NCBI GenBank assembly: GCA_964481705.1 | Contig: CAYZUC010000083.1 | Span: 1 to 12,111 of the forward strand | Direction of reading: 5' to 3' | Length of the DNA stretch: 12,111 bases | Source of the DNA: CAYZUC01 sp964481705 | Lineage (GTDB): Bacteria; Bacillota; Clostridia; Lachnospirales; Lachnospiraceae | In this document: positions 6,250-12,111 of the stretch, one piece after another | Numbering within the stretch: the stretch's first letter is position 1 | Layout of the letters: each line of letters opens with the position of its first letter | Notes under the pieces: generated by a model | Database searches by the model: none | What the model saw: the letters and a program-made list of their open reading frames with translations, nothing else | What the model was told of the DNA's origin: nothing | Position numbers and translations under genes: made by a program

Positions 6250-7284
6250 ATGAGCAAATTCAAATTTTCAGTAGGACCATGGAACGTACATTCAGGAGCT
6301 GATTCATACGGACCAGCAACAAGACAGGAAATTGATTTCGATACCAAACTTGCAAAATTTGCAGAGCTTGGATTCTCAGCAATTCAGTTCCATGATGATG
6401 ATGCAGTACCAAACATCAATGATTACACAGAAGAAGAAATTAAAGTAAAAGCAAGAGAATTAAAAACAAAATTAGACAAATACAATCTTGCAGCTGAATT
6501 TGTCGCACCACGTCTCTGGATGGATGGACATACAGCAGATGGCGGATTCATGAGCACTTCAAAAGAAGATCGGGAATATGCAATGTGGAGAGCATATCGC
6601 TCCATCGATATCGCCAATGAGTTGGGGTGTGACATGGTTGTTCTCTGGCTCGCAAGAGAAGGTACATTGTGTGCAGAAAGCAAATCACCAGTGCGGGCTA
6701 CAAAGATGTTAATAGAAGCAATCAACAAGATGCTTGCATACGATTCAAAAATCCGCATCTGTATCGAGCCTAAGCCAAATGAGCCAATCGACAGAAGCAT
6801 CTGTGGGACAATGGGACATGTAATGGCAATCTCAGCTGCGACAACAGATCCTAGCCGTGTTGGTGGTAACCTTGAAAGTGCACATGCAATCCTTGCAGGA
6901 TTAGATCCAGCACATGAGATCGGATTTGCACTTGCAATGGGCAAATTAATGACAGTTCATTTAAATGATCAGAACGGAATCCGCTACGACCAGGATAAAT
7001 CATTTGGTGTTGAGAATCTTCGTGCAGCATTCAATCAGGTGAAAGTATTGAAAGAGAATGGCTATGGAGATCACGGCGAGTATGTTGGTCTTGATGCAAA
7101 AGCGATGCGCACTACAAAAGATGAAGACAGCTACAGACATTTAGAGAACAGCCTTGAAATCTTCAAAATGTTAGAAGAAAAAGTTGACCAGTTTGATTAT
7201 GATTTCCAGAAAAAATGTGTAGAAAACCGCGATTTTGAAGGATTAGAAATGTATGTAATGAAATTATTAATGGGACAGAACTAA
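6250..7284 (+). CDS. Xylose isomerase-like TIM-barrel sugar isomerase
   Basis: The ATG at 6250 follows AGGAGAAGGAG. The 344-residue protein aligns with the short (class I, Streptomyces-type) xylose isomerases along its length. Catalytic pair His48/Asp51 lies in 'FHDDD', Trp133 in 'VLWLAREG', and Glu173 and Lys175 in 'IEPKPNEP'. Glu209/His212 lie in 'NLESAH', Asp247/Asp249 in 'RYDQD', and Asp282 in 'LDAKAMRT'. These correspond to Streptomyces His54, Asp57, Trp137, Glu181, Lys183, Glu217, His220, Asp255, Asp257 and Asp287. The exception is the position of metal-ligand Asp245, which is His237 here ('TVHLND'). The enzyme should still bind two metals and interconvert an aldose and ketose, but its substrate may differ. 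It is the first gene of a unit that once included a PfkB kinase (now a fragment) and faces an AraC regulator, which fits a sugar-use operon. Confidence 0.8.
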   Translation: MSKFKFSVGPWNVHSGADSYGPATRQEIDFDTKLAKFAELGFSAIQFHDDDAVPNINDYTEEEIKVKARELKTKLDKYNLAAEFVAPRLWMDGHTADGGFMSTSKEDREYAMWRAYRSIDIANELGCDMVVLWLAREGTLCAESKSPVRATKMLIEAINKMLAYDSKIRICIEPKPNEPIDRSICGTMGHVMAISAATTDPSRVGGNLESAHAILAGLDPAHEIGFALAMGKLMTVHLNDQNGIRYDQDKSFGVENLRAAFNQVKVLKENGYGDHGEYVGLDAKAMRTTKDEDSYRHLENSLEIFKMLEEKVDQFDYDFQKKCVENRDFEGLEMYVMKLLMGQN

Positions 7285-7323
7285 TCAGAAAGTTGTAAAT
7301 ATTCCGAAACTATAAGTGCAGAT

Positions 7324-7360
7324 AAAATCAGGGAGAGTCATAGAGAGTCTCCCTGATTTT
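7324..7360 (+). terminator. Rho-independent terminator after the isomerase gene
   Basis: A 13-base perfect stem is formed by 7324-7336 (AAAATCAGGGAGA) and 7348-7360, with an 11-base loop. The T tract is short (TTTT within the stem). It lies 39 bases after the isomerase stop. Confidence 0.75.
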
Positions 7361-7425
7361 ACAAAAAGAGAAATATTTGACGGGCATTAATAGGTAGGAA
7401 ATGATTGGAAAGCGAGAGCGACGTG

Positions 7426-7615
7426 GTGAAAAAGAAGGTAATAGTAGCAGGACATATCTGCTTGGATGTCACACCTGTATTCCCAGATAGAAAAGTAACA
7501 GATGTTTCTGAAATCCTGCAACCAGGTAAATTAATTGAGATGAGAGAAGCGGATGTCCATACTGGTGGAGCTGTTGCGAACACTGGACTTGGAATGAAGA
7601 TACTTGGAGCGGATA
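7426..7615 (+). pseudogene. 5' fragment of a PfkB-family sugar kinase
   Basis: The reading frame 'KKKVIVAGHICLDVTPVF' is the typical first strand of PfkB (ribokinase-family) sugar kinases. It is followed by 'LIEMREADVHTGGAVANTGLGMKILGAD', where GGAVANTG is the family's substrate-binding Gly-Gly motif. Homology ends at about 7612-7620, after only some 65 of the expected 300 or more residues, and a TAA follows at 7624. The ATP-binding and catalytic (DTxGAGD) parts are missing. A GTG at 7426 is the likely original start; a TTG at 7405 after GGTAGGAA is an alternative. It follows the isomerase, so it probably phosphorylated the isomerase product before being deleted. Confidence 0.75.
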
Positions 7616-8013
7616 GAGTGGTTTAATCCGTTTTTAAGCATTGTTATGATTGTTGTGATTTTTAATCTCGGCGCACCTTTGGATTATCATGCAATTATGG
7701 GTGCAGGTTTTTTTGCTTTATTTATATTCTTAGTCGTGCCTGCGGAAAATATTTTGGTGCACGTATTGGAGCAAAAGCAACAAAAATGCCAAGGACTGTT
7801 CAAAAATATCTGGGGTTGGCATTATTGCCACATTCTGGAGTGTCACTTGTGTTTACAGGAATTGCAGTTTCTACCTTATCACAAAGTGCACCTGATAGTG
7901 CTAAAATGATACAGGGAACGATAGCGGCAGCGGCTATTATGAATGAAGTGATAGCAGTAATTGCGGCGAAAAAAGGATTTGAATGGGCAGGCGAATTTGG
8001 AAAAGCAAAGTAA
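7616..8013 (+). pseudogene. 3' fragment of a cation/proton antiporter, frameshifted
   Basis: The region encodes transmembrane segments typical of the C-terminal half of Na+/H+ or K+/H+ exchangers. These are 'FNPFLSIVMIVVIFNLGAPLD' (split by me from a longer run), then 'GKYFGARIGAKATKMPRTVQKYLGLALLPHSGV' in a different frame, and 'MIQGTIAAAAIMNEVIAVIAA' near the end. The frame changes from the second to the first frame near 7734-7737. Adding one C there (GTCCGTGCC instead of GTCGTGCC) restores '...FLVRACGKYFGAR'. There is no N-terminal half. Its front is joined directly to the kinase fragment, with no insertion sequence at the joint, so a deletion removed the kinase's back and the antiporter's front. 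Confidence 0.75.
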
Positions 8014-8023
8014 GAGGAGAATG

Positions 8024-8046
8024 GTTGTAACTATTGACTTTACAAC
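8024..8046. promoter_or_regulatory. Operator-like inverted repeat GTTGTAA-N9-TTACAAC (Rrf2 autoregulation)
   Basis: Perfect 7-base arms at 8024-8030 and 8040-8046 flank nine bases that include the -35 box TTGACT. This is the same architecture as the sites at 1099-1117 and 1142-1160. Position over the -35 box of an Rrf2 gene indicates autorepression (inferred). Confidence 0.75.
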
Positions 8047-8062
8047 AATGTAAAATTATACT
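8034..8062 (+). promoter_or_regulatory. Sigma-A promoter of the Rrf2-sirtuin-macrodomain operon
   Basis: TTGACT (8034-8039), a 17-base spacer and TATACT (8057-8062) match ten of twelve consensus positions. Transcription would begin near 8069, some 30 bases before the Rrf2 start. Confidence 0.8.
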
Positions 8063-8099
8063 ACTATAGATATTAGTAAAAGCCATAGGAGAACCGACA

Positions 8100-8522
8100 A
8101 TGCAAATTTCAAGCAGATTTACGATAGCAATTCATGTGCTTTCGTGTATGGAAGTATTTAAAAATGAAAAGATTACAAGTGATTTTCTGGCGGCAAGTGT
8201 AAATGTAAATCCGGTCGTCATTCGAAGACTTCTACAACAGTTGAAGGCGGCTGAAATCGTAAATGTAGCACGAGGAAGTGGCGGAGCACAGATAGCAAAA
8301 CCGTTGTCAGATATTACACTTTTAGATATCTACCATGCAGTTGAATGTGTAGAGAATGGAACCTTATTTCATTTTCATGAGAATCCTAATCCCCAGTGTC
8401 CTGTGGGAAGAAACATTCATAATGTATTGGATCAGAGACTGGATCAGATTCAGAGTGCCATGGAACAGGAAATGGCAGGTATTACAATGCAGGACATTAT
8501 GAATGATACAGAAAGGGAATGA
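8100..8522 (+). CDS. Rrf2-family transcriptional repressor
   Basis: This 140-residue protein starts MQISSRFTIAIHVLSCM, the standard Rrf2 opening. The winged helix-turn-helix lies at about 25-58 ('ITSDFLAASVNVNPVVIRRL'), followed by the wing 'VARGSGGAQIAKPLSDITLLDIYHAVE'. Cysteines are at 16, 83 and 100. The three-cysteine iron-sulfur motif of IscR/NsrR is absent, so it is closer to the cluster-free YwnA/CymR-like type and its signal is unknown. A GGAG lies upstream of the ATG. Its own promoter carries the inverted repeat described at 8024-8046. The stop overlaps the first possible ATG of the sirtuin remnant (ATGA at 8519-8522), so the three genes formed one operon. A relic of a close paralogue sits at 945-1041. 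Confidence 0.9.
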   Translation: MQISSRFTIAIHVLSCMEVFKNEKITSDFLAASVNVNPVVIRRLLQQLKAAEIVNVARGSGGAQIAKPLSDITLLDIYHAVECVENGTLFHFHENPNPQCPVGRNIHNVLDQRLDQIQSAMEQEMAGITMQDIMNDTERE

Positions 8523-8524
8523 AA

Positions 8525-9035
8525 ATGGACTGGACAGAATTCTTAAGTAGTGTACCGGCGAGAGATTACATCTTTCAGAAAACGCCATATGAGGAGCAGG
8601 TCAAAGAGGCTGCCAGAATGATTCAAAATGCAGATCATATATTAATAGGAGCAGGATCAGGATTATCCGCAGCAGCTGGACTTACTTATAGCGGAAAAAG
8701 ATTATTTTGTCCTGACAACCAATGTAGACGCACAGTTTGAAAAAGCTGGGTTTGAAGAGAAAAGGATATTTGCGACGCAGGGCGACTATGGGAAGATTCA
8801 GTGCGCGCGAGACTGCCATCAGAAAACGTATGATGCGATAGAATTGTTTCAAACTATGAACAAAGCACGAACTGATTGCAGAATACTATCAGTTATGGTT
8901 CCGAAATGTCCTGTTTGTGGTGGAGCAATGGCAATGCATCTTCGCTGTGATCAATATTTTGTAGAGGATGAAAGCTGGCATGAAGCGGTTGTACCAGAGA
9001 GCTTTGGAAAAAGAGCAATCGGAATAGGTGGGGAC
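8525..9035 (+). pseudogene. SirTM-type sirtuin, broken by internal deletion and lost C-terminus
   Basis: The N-terminal frame (ATG 8525, after AAAGGG) reads 'ADHILIGAGSGLSAAAGLTYSGK', the NAD-binding start of macrodomain-linked sirtuins. At about 8695-8700 the homology jumps to 'KDYFVLTTNVDAQFEKAGF' in another frame, so roughly 60-75 residues are missing and the reading frame is broken. The later part keeps 'TQGDYGKIQCARDCH', where Gln replaces the usual catalytic His as in class M sirtuins that ADP-ribosylate proteins. It also keeps the 'CPVCGGAMAMHLRCDQYF' zinc region. Homology then fades after 'ESWHEA' near 8985, without the normal C-terminal third. The first frame ends at a TGA at 8738-8740. 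The residual second-frame stretch has no ribosome site of its own that I can see. Confidence 0.8.
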
Positions 9036-9923
9036 ATGAAAAAAGATGTAAATGATATCGGTGCAGACTGCGATAGCACTGCTTCGAATGTTTTGCATGA
9101 AGAAGCAGGACAAGATGAAAGACTTGACTATCTTGTGGATGCATTAAAAGCAGATTCAGACGATTACAAAGAAATGCAGATGTCCAAAACTGAAAGACGG
9201 AAAGTAATGCGTTCTCTTATGAATCTTCGTATGCCAAAACCAATCTCTATGGAGTTTTTGAAGATTCAGGATCGGTTTCTTCAGGAGGAAGCAAATCAAA
9301 AGGGAATGATCACATTACAGGATATACCGACTATAGAGAGGCAATATCATAGTACACATGCTTTCGCAGATAAGATATCCATTTGGCAGGGGGATATTAC
9401 ACGTCTTGCTGTTGATGCAATTGTAAATGCCGCAAATTCACAGATGCTCGGATGCTTTGTTCCTTGTCATGGATGTATCGACAATGCAATCCATTCCGCT
9501 GCCGGTGTCGAACTTCGTCAGGCATGCTTTGAATATATGAATGAAATGCGAAGCAAATACGGAAAAGATTATCAAGAGCCGACCGGAAAAGCTGTGGTAA
9601 CACCGGGATATAATTTACCATGCGATTATGTCATTCATACAGTAGGTCCGATTGTTGGGTGGAAACTGACAGATAGCCTGCGTAATGATTTGAAGAACTG
9701 CTATCTATCTTGTCTGGAAGCTGCTTTAAACAAGGGCCTCACAAGCATTGCTTTTTGCTGTATCTCAACAGGAGAATTTCATTTTCCAAATGATGAAGCC
9801 GCTAAGATAGCGGTGACGACGGTGTCGGGTTTTCTGAAAGAGCATGAGAATCATTTTGAAAGAATTATTTTCAATGTATTCAAAGACTTTGATAAAAGGA
9901 TATATGAAAAAAGTTGTATTTGA
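9036..9923 (+). CDS. Zinc-containing macrodomain ADP-ribosyl hydrolase (SirTM operon type)
   Basis: An open frame extends upstream to 8844 through sirtuin remnant sequence. The ATG at 9036 follows AGGTGGGG by good spacing, and its product starts like a normal macrodomain protein, so I take it as the real start (295 residues). The N-terminal helical part includes 'ERLDYLVDALKADS' and 'RMPKPISMEFLKIQD'. The macrodomain has 'WQGDITRLAVDAIVNAANSQ' at 117-136, 'MLGCFVPCHGCIDNAIH' with Cys140, His145 and Cys147 as probable zinc ligands, 'YVIHTVGPI', and the phosphate loop 'CCISTGEFHFPN'. Zn-Macro proteins remove ADP-ribose placed by the partner SirTM on lipoylated GcvH-like proteins in known operons; no gcvH or lplA is seen here. 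It seems intact although its sirtuin is not. Confidence 0.85.
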   Translation: MKKDVNDIGADCDSTASNVLHEEAGQDERLDYLVDALKADSDDYKEMQMSKTERRKVMRSLMNLRMPKPISMEFLKIQDRFLQEEANQKGMITLQDIPTIERQYHSTHAFADKISIWQGDITRLAVDAIVNAANSQMLGCFVPCHGCIDNAIHSAAGVELRQACFEYMNEMRSKYGKDYQEPTGKAVVTPGYNLPCDYVIHTVGPIVGWKLTDSLRNDLKNCYLSCLEAALNKGLTSIAFCCISTGEFHFPNDEAAKIAVTTVSGFLKEHENHFERIIFNVFKDFDKRIYEKSCI

Positions 9924-9933
9924 CTAATGTAAC

Positions 9934-9942
9934 TGCTATAAT
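9934..9942 (+). promoter_or_regulatory. Extended -10 promoter element before the two-component genes
   Basis: TGCTATAAT lies just after the macrodomain stop. The sequence 17 bases upstream is TTGTAT, a weak -35. TTGGGTA and TTACCAA (9943-9961) around the expected start could form an imperfect hairpin. It would drive the short ORF at 9975 and the response regulator/kinase pair. Confidence 0.55.
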
Positions 9943-9974
9943 TTGGGTATCTGATTACCAAAGGAGTAATACTC

Positions 9975-10064
9975 ATGAGCTTAATAAAACGTAATCAAGA
10001 CTTGAATAAGCTGAATGATGTAGTAGGACCGCTATGCTTCGTATCGCCATCTGTGATGATATAG
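9975..10064 (+). CDS. Very short ORF with a strong ribosome site, possibly a truncated gene
   Basis: ATG at 9975 follows AAAGGAG (9960-9966) by eight bases, a far better site than that of the next gene. The product is 29 residues (MSLIKRNQDLNKLNDVVGP then LCFVSPSVMI) and its last 31 bases overlap the response regulator in another frame. I do not recognise it. Base composition changes at about 10020-10034, so the first 19 codons may be the front of a lost gene joined to acquired DNA. Alternatively it is a leader peptide that couples translation to the regulator gene. Confidence 0.35.
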   Translation: MSLIKRNQDLNKLNDVVGPLCFVSPSVMI

Positions 10065-10777
10065 ACACCGAGTTACGGTGCATTGCCGCTCTTACAAATG
10101 AATATCTGGGCTTGCGCGACATGAGTGCTGAGCTGCGGGGGTTTTCCCACCCAGACGCATTGCTGACGGCCTGTGAAAAGGAGAGCTTTCATATTTTCCT
10201 GCTCGATATGGTTATGCCCATGGTGAGCGGCTTAGAACTGGGGCGGGAGATACGCCGTGTCAATATCGACGCGCAGATTATCTACATAACCACTGAACCG
10301 GGTTATGCGCTGGATGCTTATGCGGTTAACCCATTGCATTATCTGATAAAGCCTGTGGATAGGGAAGTTCTGTTTGCAGCACTGGATTTGGCTGTGAGAA
10401 AAGTGGACTATGGCAAAGAAATGACCATCACTGTTAAAACGAGAGGTGGACTCCGCACAATCTCCGCCGACATGATTGTTCTGTGCGAGTATAAACGTCA
10501 TGCAGCTCTTTATATGCTAAAAAACGGTGAAAGGCTTGAGACAACCACCATCCACGGCAGCTTTTCAGAGTACATTGCCTTGCTGCTGCGGGATAAGCGG
10601 TTTATACAGCCCCATGCAGCATTTGCAGTCAATATGAGCTTTGTGGATCGGTTGGATAAGGCCGGCTTTACCCTCAAGGATGGCACTTTTGTGCCGGTGT
10701 CCGGAAAACAATACACAGCGGTACGAAATGCTTATATGAGCTATCGACTGGGGAGGTATGCTGATGCAGCTATATGA
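10034..10777 (+). CDS. LytTR-family response regulator (AgrA-like)
   Basis: This 247-residue protein has a receiver domain with the acidic pair Asp8/Asp9, phosphoacceptor Asp58 ('FLLDMVMPMVSG'), Thr86/87 and Lys106 ('YLIKPVD'). A LytTR DNA-binding domain follows from about 130 ('ITVKTRGGLRTISADMIVLCEYKRHAALYML', 'FIQPHAAFAVNMSFVD', 'VPVSGKQYTAVRNAYM'). It would act as the DNA-binding partner of the downstream kinase. Start ATG 10034 has only a weak AGGA upstream and lies inside the short ORF. Codon use is richer in CTG, GCG, GCC and CGG than the genes to its left, which suggests acquisition from another source. The 3' end overlaps the kinase gene by 14 bases. Confidence 0.9.
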   Translation: MLRIAICDDIDTELRCIAALTNEYLGLRDMSAELRGFSHPDALLTACEKESFHIFLLDMVMPMVSGLELGREIRRVNIDAQIIYITTEPGYALDAYAVNPLHYLIKPVDREVLFAALDLAVRKVDYGKEMTITVKTRGGLRTISADMIVLCEYKRHAALYMLKNGERLETTTIHGSFSEYIALLLRDKRFIQPHAAFAVNMSFVDRLDKAGFTLKDGTFVPVSGKQYTAVRNAYMSYRLGRYADAAI

Positions 10778-12020
10778 TATACTTCGTTCCTTTGTCACAA
10801 ATGCCATGTTAATCGCACTGCTGTTTACGCTGGCGCGGCCTAAAGTGCGAACTGGAACACTACGATTTTCTTTCTTCGTAATCATAGCTTTGAATTTTGT
10901 GATGAGTACTTTCTTTTATATACGTGCTGATTACACAACGCTTGCGTTGCTTGATATGTTGTTTTTTATATTAGTTGGCGTGATAGTAAAACCATTATTC
11001 AAGGAAACTCTAATGCAGTGGCTTTTCAACAGCTTCACCGTTTTGAATGTCTATGCAATCATTGTAGTCATCAGCTATTTTCTTTGCGATTATTTTCCAC
11101 ATCCCCATTATGCCCACACCACACTCAGGGCGCTGCTTTTTGTGGGGGTAATTCTTCTTTTCCGCAGTCGGTTACGTCCCCTTTACAGACAGGCGGCCGA
11201 GCATTGGAGTATCTATCTGTTTGTTGCTGCTGTGCTTTTTGCCAATTTTGCCTATTACTTTATTTGCGGTGACGATGTGGAACAATCACTGACAGATCAT
11301 TTTATACCGATGCTGCTACTTTCTTTGGCAACTGTGTTAGTGTACCTTGCCATGTTTCTCTCGCTCAAGAAAACGTTACAAGAAGCGGCACTGAGAGAGG
11401 AAAACCTAAAAATCCAGTCTGATCGGGAGCTGACTCGCCAGCGCCTTACGATGATGGACGAAACGTTGCGACAGATGAGCATTGCGCAGCATGACCGACG
11501 TCATTTCAATCACACATTGTTATCTCTATTGCAGCAGGATGAGATGGACAAGGCCATCGAATTAATCCGCCGTCAGAGCGATGCGTTTCCACAAAGACCT
11601 AGGAATTATTGCCAAAATGTATCGATAAACGCTGCTGTATCCTATTATGCAGAGCTTGCCATTCAGCAGGGCATTCGTTGTCATCTGCGTCTGGACATTC
11701 CAGAAAAGCTTACTGTGGACGAGTTATCCCTTGCGTTGGCAGTGTCCAACCTGATGGAGAATGCCATTACCGCTGTTGCTGTACTGCCTGCCGAAAAACG
11801 CGAGATAAAATTTACCGCCATCTGCACAGGACAACTCATTCTGGAATTGGCCAATCCTTATGAAGGTGAGGTACTGTTTGACGACAAGGGTTTACCTGTC
11901 TCTAATCAGGATGGACATGGTAAGGGCAGCCAGAGCGTTTCTGATTTTGCAGACAAATATGACGGCGAGCTGGTATACGAAGCAACAAACAATGTATTCA
12001 AGGTCCGTCTGATGGTGTAA
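10764..12020 (+). CDS. GHKL-type sensor histidine kinase (AgrC-like)
   Basis: The ATG at 10764 is chosen because GGGAGG (10751-10756) lies seven bases ahead; the ATG at 10758 is too close to it. The 418-residue protein has six or seven membrane segments within about residues 5-200. A coiled-coil linker follows at about 203-240 ('LKKTLQEAALREENLKIQ'). The histidine box is 'AQHDRRHFNHTL' with phosphorylated His243, the N box is 'SNLMENAIT' around 328-336, and the G box is 'GHGKG' at 384-388. This is the layout of AgrC-like peptide-sensing kinases (HATPase_c_5). No peptide precursor (AgrD) or processing protease (AgrB) gene is present in the window, so its ligand is unknown. Nothing else follows up to 12111. 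Confidence 0.9.
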   Translation: MQLYDILRSFVTNAMLIALLFTLARPKVRTGTLRFSFFVIIALNFVMSTFFYIRADYTTLALLDMLFFILVGVIVKPLFKETLMQWLFNSFTVLNVYAIIVVISYFLCDYFPHPHYAHTTLRALLFVGVILLFRSRLRPLYRQAAEHWSIYLFVAAVLFANFAYYFICGDDVEQSLTDHFIPMLLLSLATVLVYLAMFLSLKKTLQEAALREENLKIQSDRELTRQRLTMMDETLRQMSIAQHDRRHFNHTLLSLLQQDEMDKAIELIRRQSDAFPQRPRNYCQNVSINAAVSYYAELAIQQGIRCHLRLDIPEKLTVDELSLALAVSNLMENAITAVAVLPAEKREIKFTAICTGQLILELANPYEGEVLFDDKGLPVSNQDGHGKGSQSVSDFADKYDGELVYEATNNVFKVRLMV

Positions 12021-12111
12021 CGCAAAGACCATTACACTTTTACCGTATGTTAAGGCATAGTTAGTGTAAAATTATAGTTGGCAAATAAAATAAGATGTTT
12101 TGGTTATGTAA

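Noticed and set aside
6423..6944. A 173-codon open frame on the minus strand inside the isomerase gene
   Set aside because: It lies fully within a strongly conserved enzyme gene and is explained by that gene's codon use.
7405..9035. A mobile element that caused the gene fragments
   Set aside because: No transposase, terminal inverted repeats or target duplications were seen; the joints look like plain deletions.
12015..12037. GTGTAA-N11-TTACAC at the end of the kinase gene as a fourth Rrf2 operator
   Set aside because: The spacer is eleven bases rather than nine, the arms begin within the kinase stop codon, and no promoter boxes lie at the site.
9934..12111. A complete agr quorum-sensing locus
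   Set aside because: Only the kinase and regulator are present; no AgrB-like membrane protease and no convincing AgrD peptide can be read on either strand.
12021..12111. A gene or terminator at the right edge
   Set aside because: Only scattered GTGTAA/TTACAC half repeats and AT-rich sequence; too short and without a stem or start signal to support a call.

Overview
The window looks like a low-to-moderate GC Firmicute chromosome, most likely a gut Lachnospiraceae-type clostridium. This is inferred from strong AGGAGG-like ribosome sites, sigma-A type promoters, the gene families present (split aconitase X, Rrf2 regulators, an Sir2/zinc-macrodomain pair, an AgrA/AgrC-type LytTR two-component pair) and AT-leaning codon use. 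No rRNA, tRNA, CRISPR array or intact insertion sequence was seen.

Layout. Positions 1-926: the 3' end of a split aconitase X dehydratase (large catalytic subunit, then the small swivel subunit, with an ATGA overlap). Positions 945-1041: a dead relic of an Rrf2 regulator, closely matching the intact Rrf2 gene 7 kb away. Positions 1047-1608: a terminator, a promoter with two operator-like inverted repeats, and a small flavin-binding (pyridoxamine-phosphate-oxidase-like) protein. Positions 1672-3099: a perfect palindrome, a promoter and O-acetylhomoserine sulfhydrylase. Positions 3372-4948: three single-gene units (ATC-hydrolase-like enzyme, SdpI-family membrane protein, VOC/glyoxalase-fold protein). 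Positions 5032-7284: a divergent pair, an AraC regulator (minus) and a xylose-isomerase-like TIM barrel (plus), with mapped promoter elements and palindromes between them. Positions 7426-8013: two gene remnants joined head to tail, the start of a PfkB sugar kinase and the frameshifted end of a cation/proton antiporter. Positions 8024-9923: an operator/promoter, an intact Rrf2 regulator, a sirtuin pseudogene with an internal deletion, and an apparently intact zinc-macrodomain ADP-ribosyl hydrolase. Positions 9934-12020: a promoter, a very short ORF, and a LytTR response regulator plus GHKL histidine kinase of visibly different codon style.

How it works together. The most interesting signal is a small regulatory network. 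The spaced inverted repeat TGTAA-N9-TTACA occurs at 1099-1117 and 1142-1160 in front of the flavoprotein gene, and at 8026-8044 (extended as GTTGTAA-N9-TTACAAC at 8024-8046) in front of the intact Rrf2 gene. Two of the three copies cover a -35 box. The flavoprotein gene is also preceded by a relic of the same Rrf2 family. This suggests that the surviving Rrf2 protein represses its own operon (Rrf2, sirtuin, macrodomain) and, in trans, the flavoprotein gene. The sirtuin, which would be the ADP-ribosylating 'writer' of the SirTM type, is broken, while the macrodomain 'eraser' seems to survive with its own ribosome site.

The stretch 7.4-9.0 kb is a zone of ongoing gene decay by small deletions. 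A sugar-isomerase operon has lost its kinase, an antiporter has lost its front half, and a sirtuin has lost its middle. The isomerase itself is odd: one canonical metal-site aspartate is a histidine, so its substrate may not be xylose.
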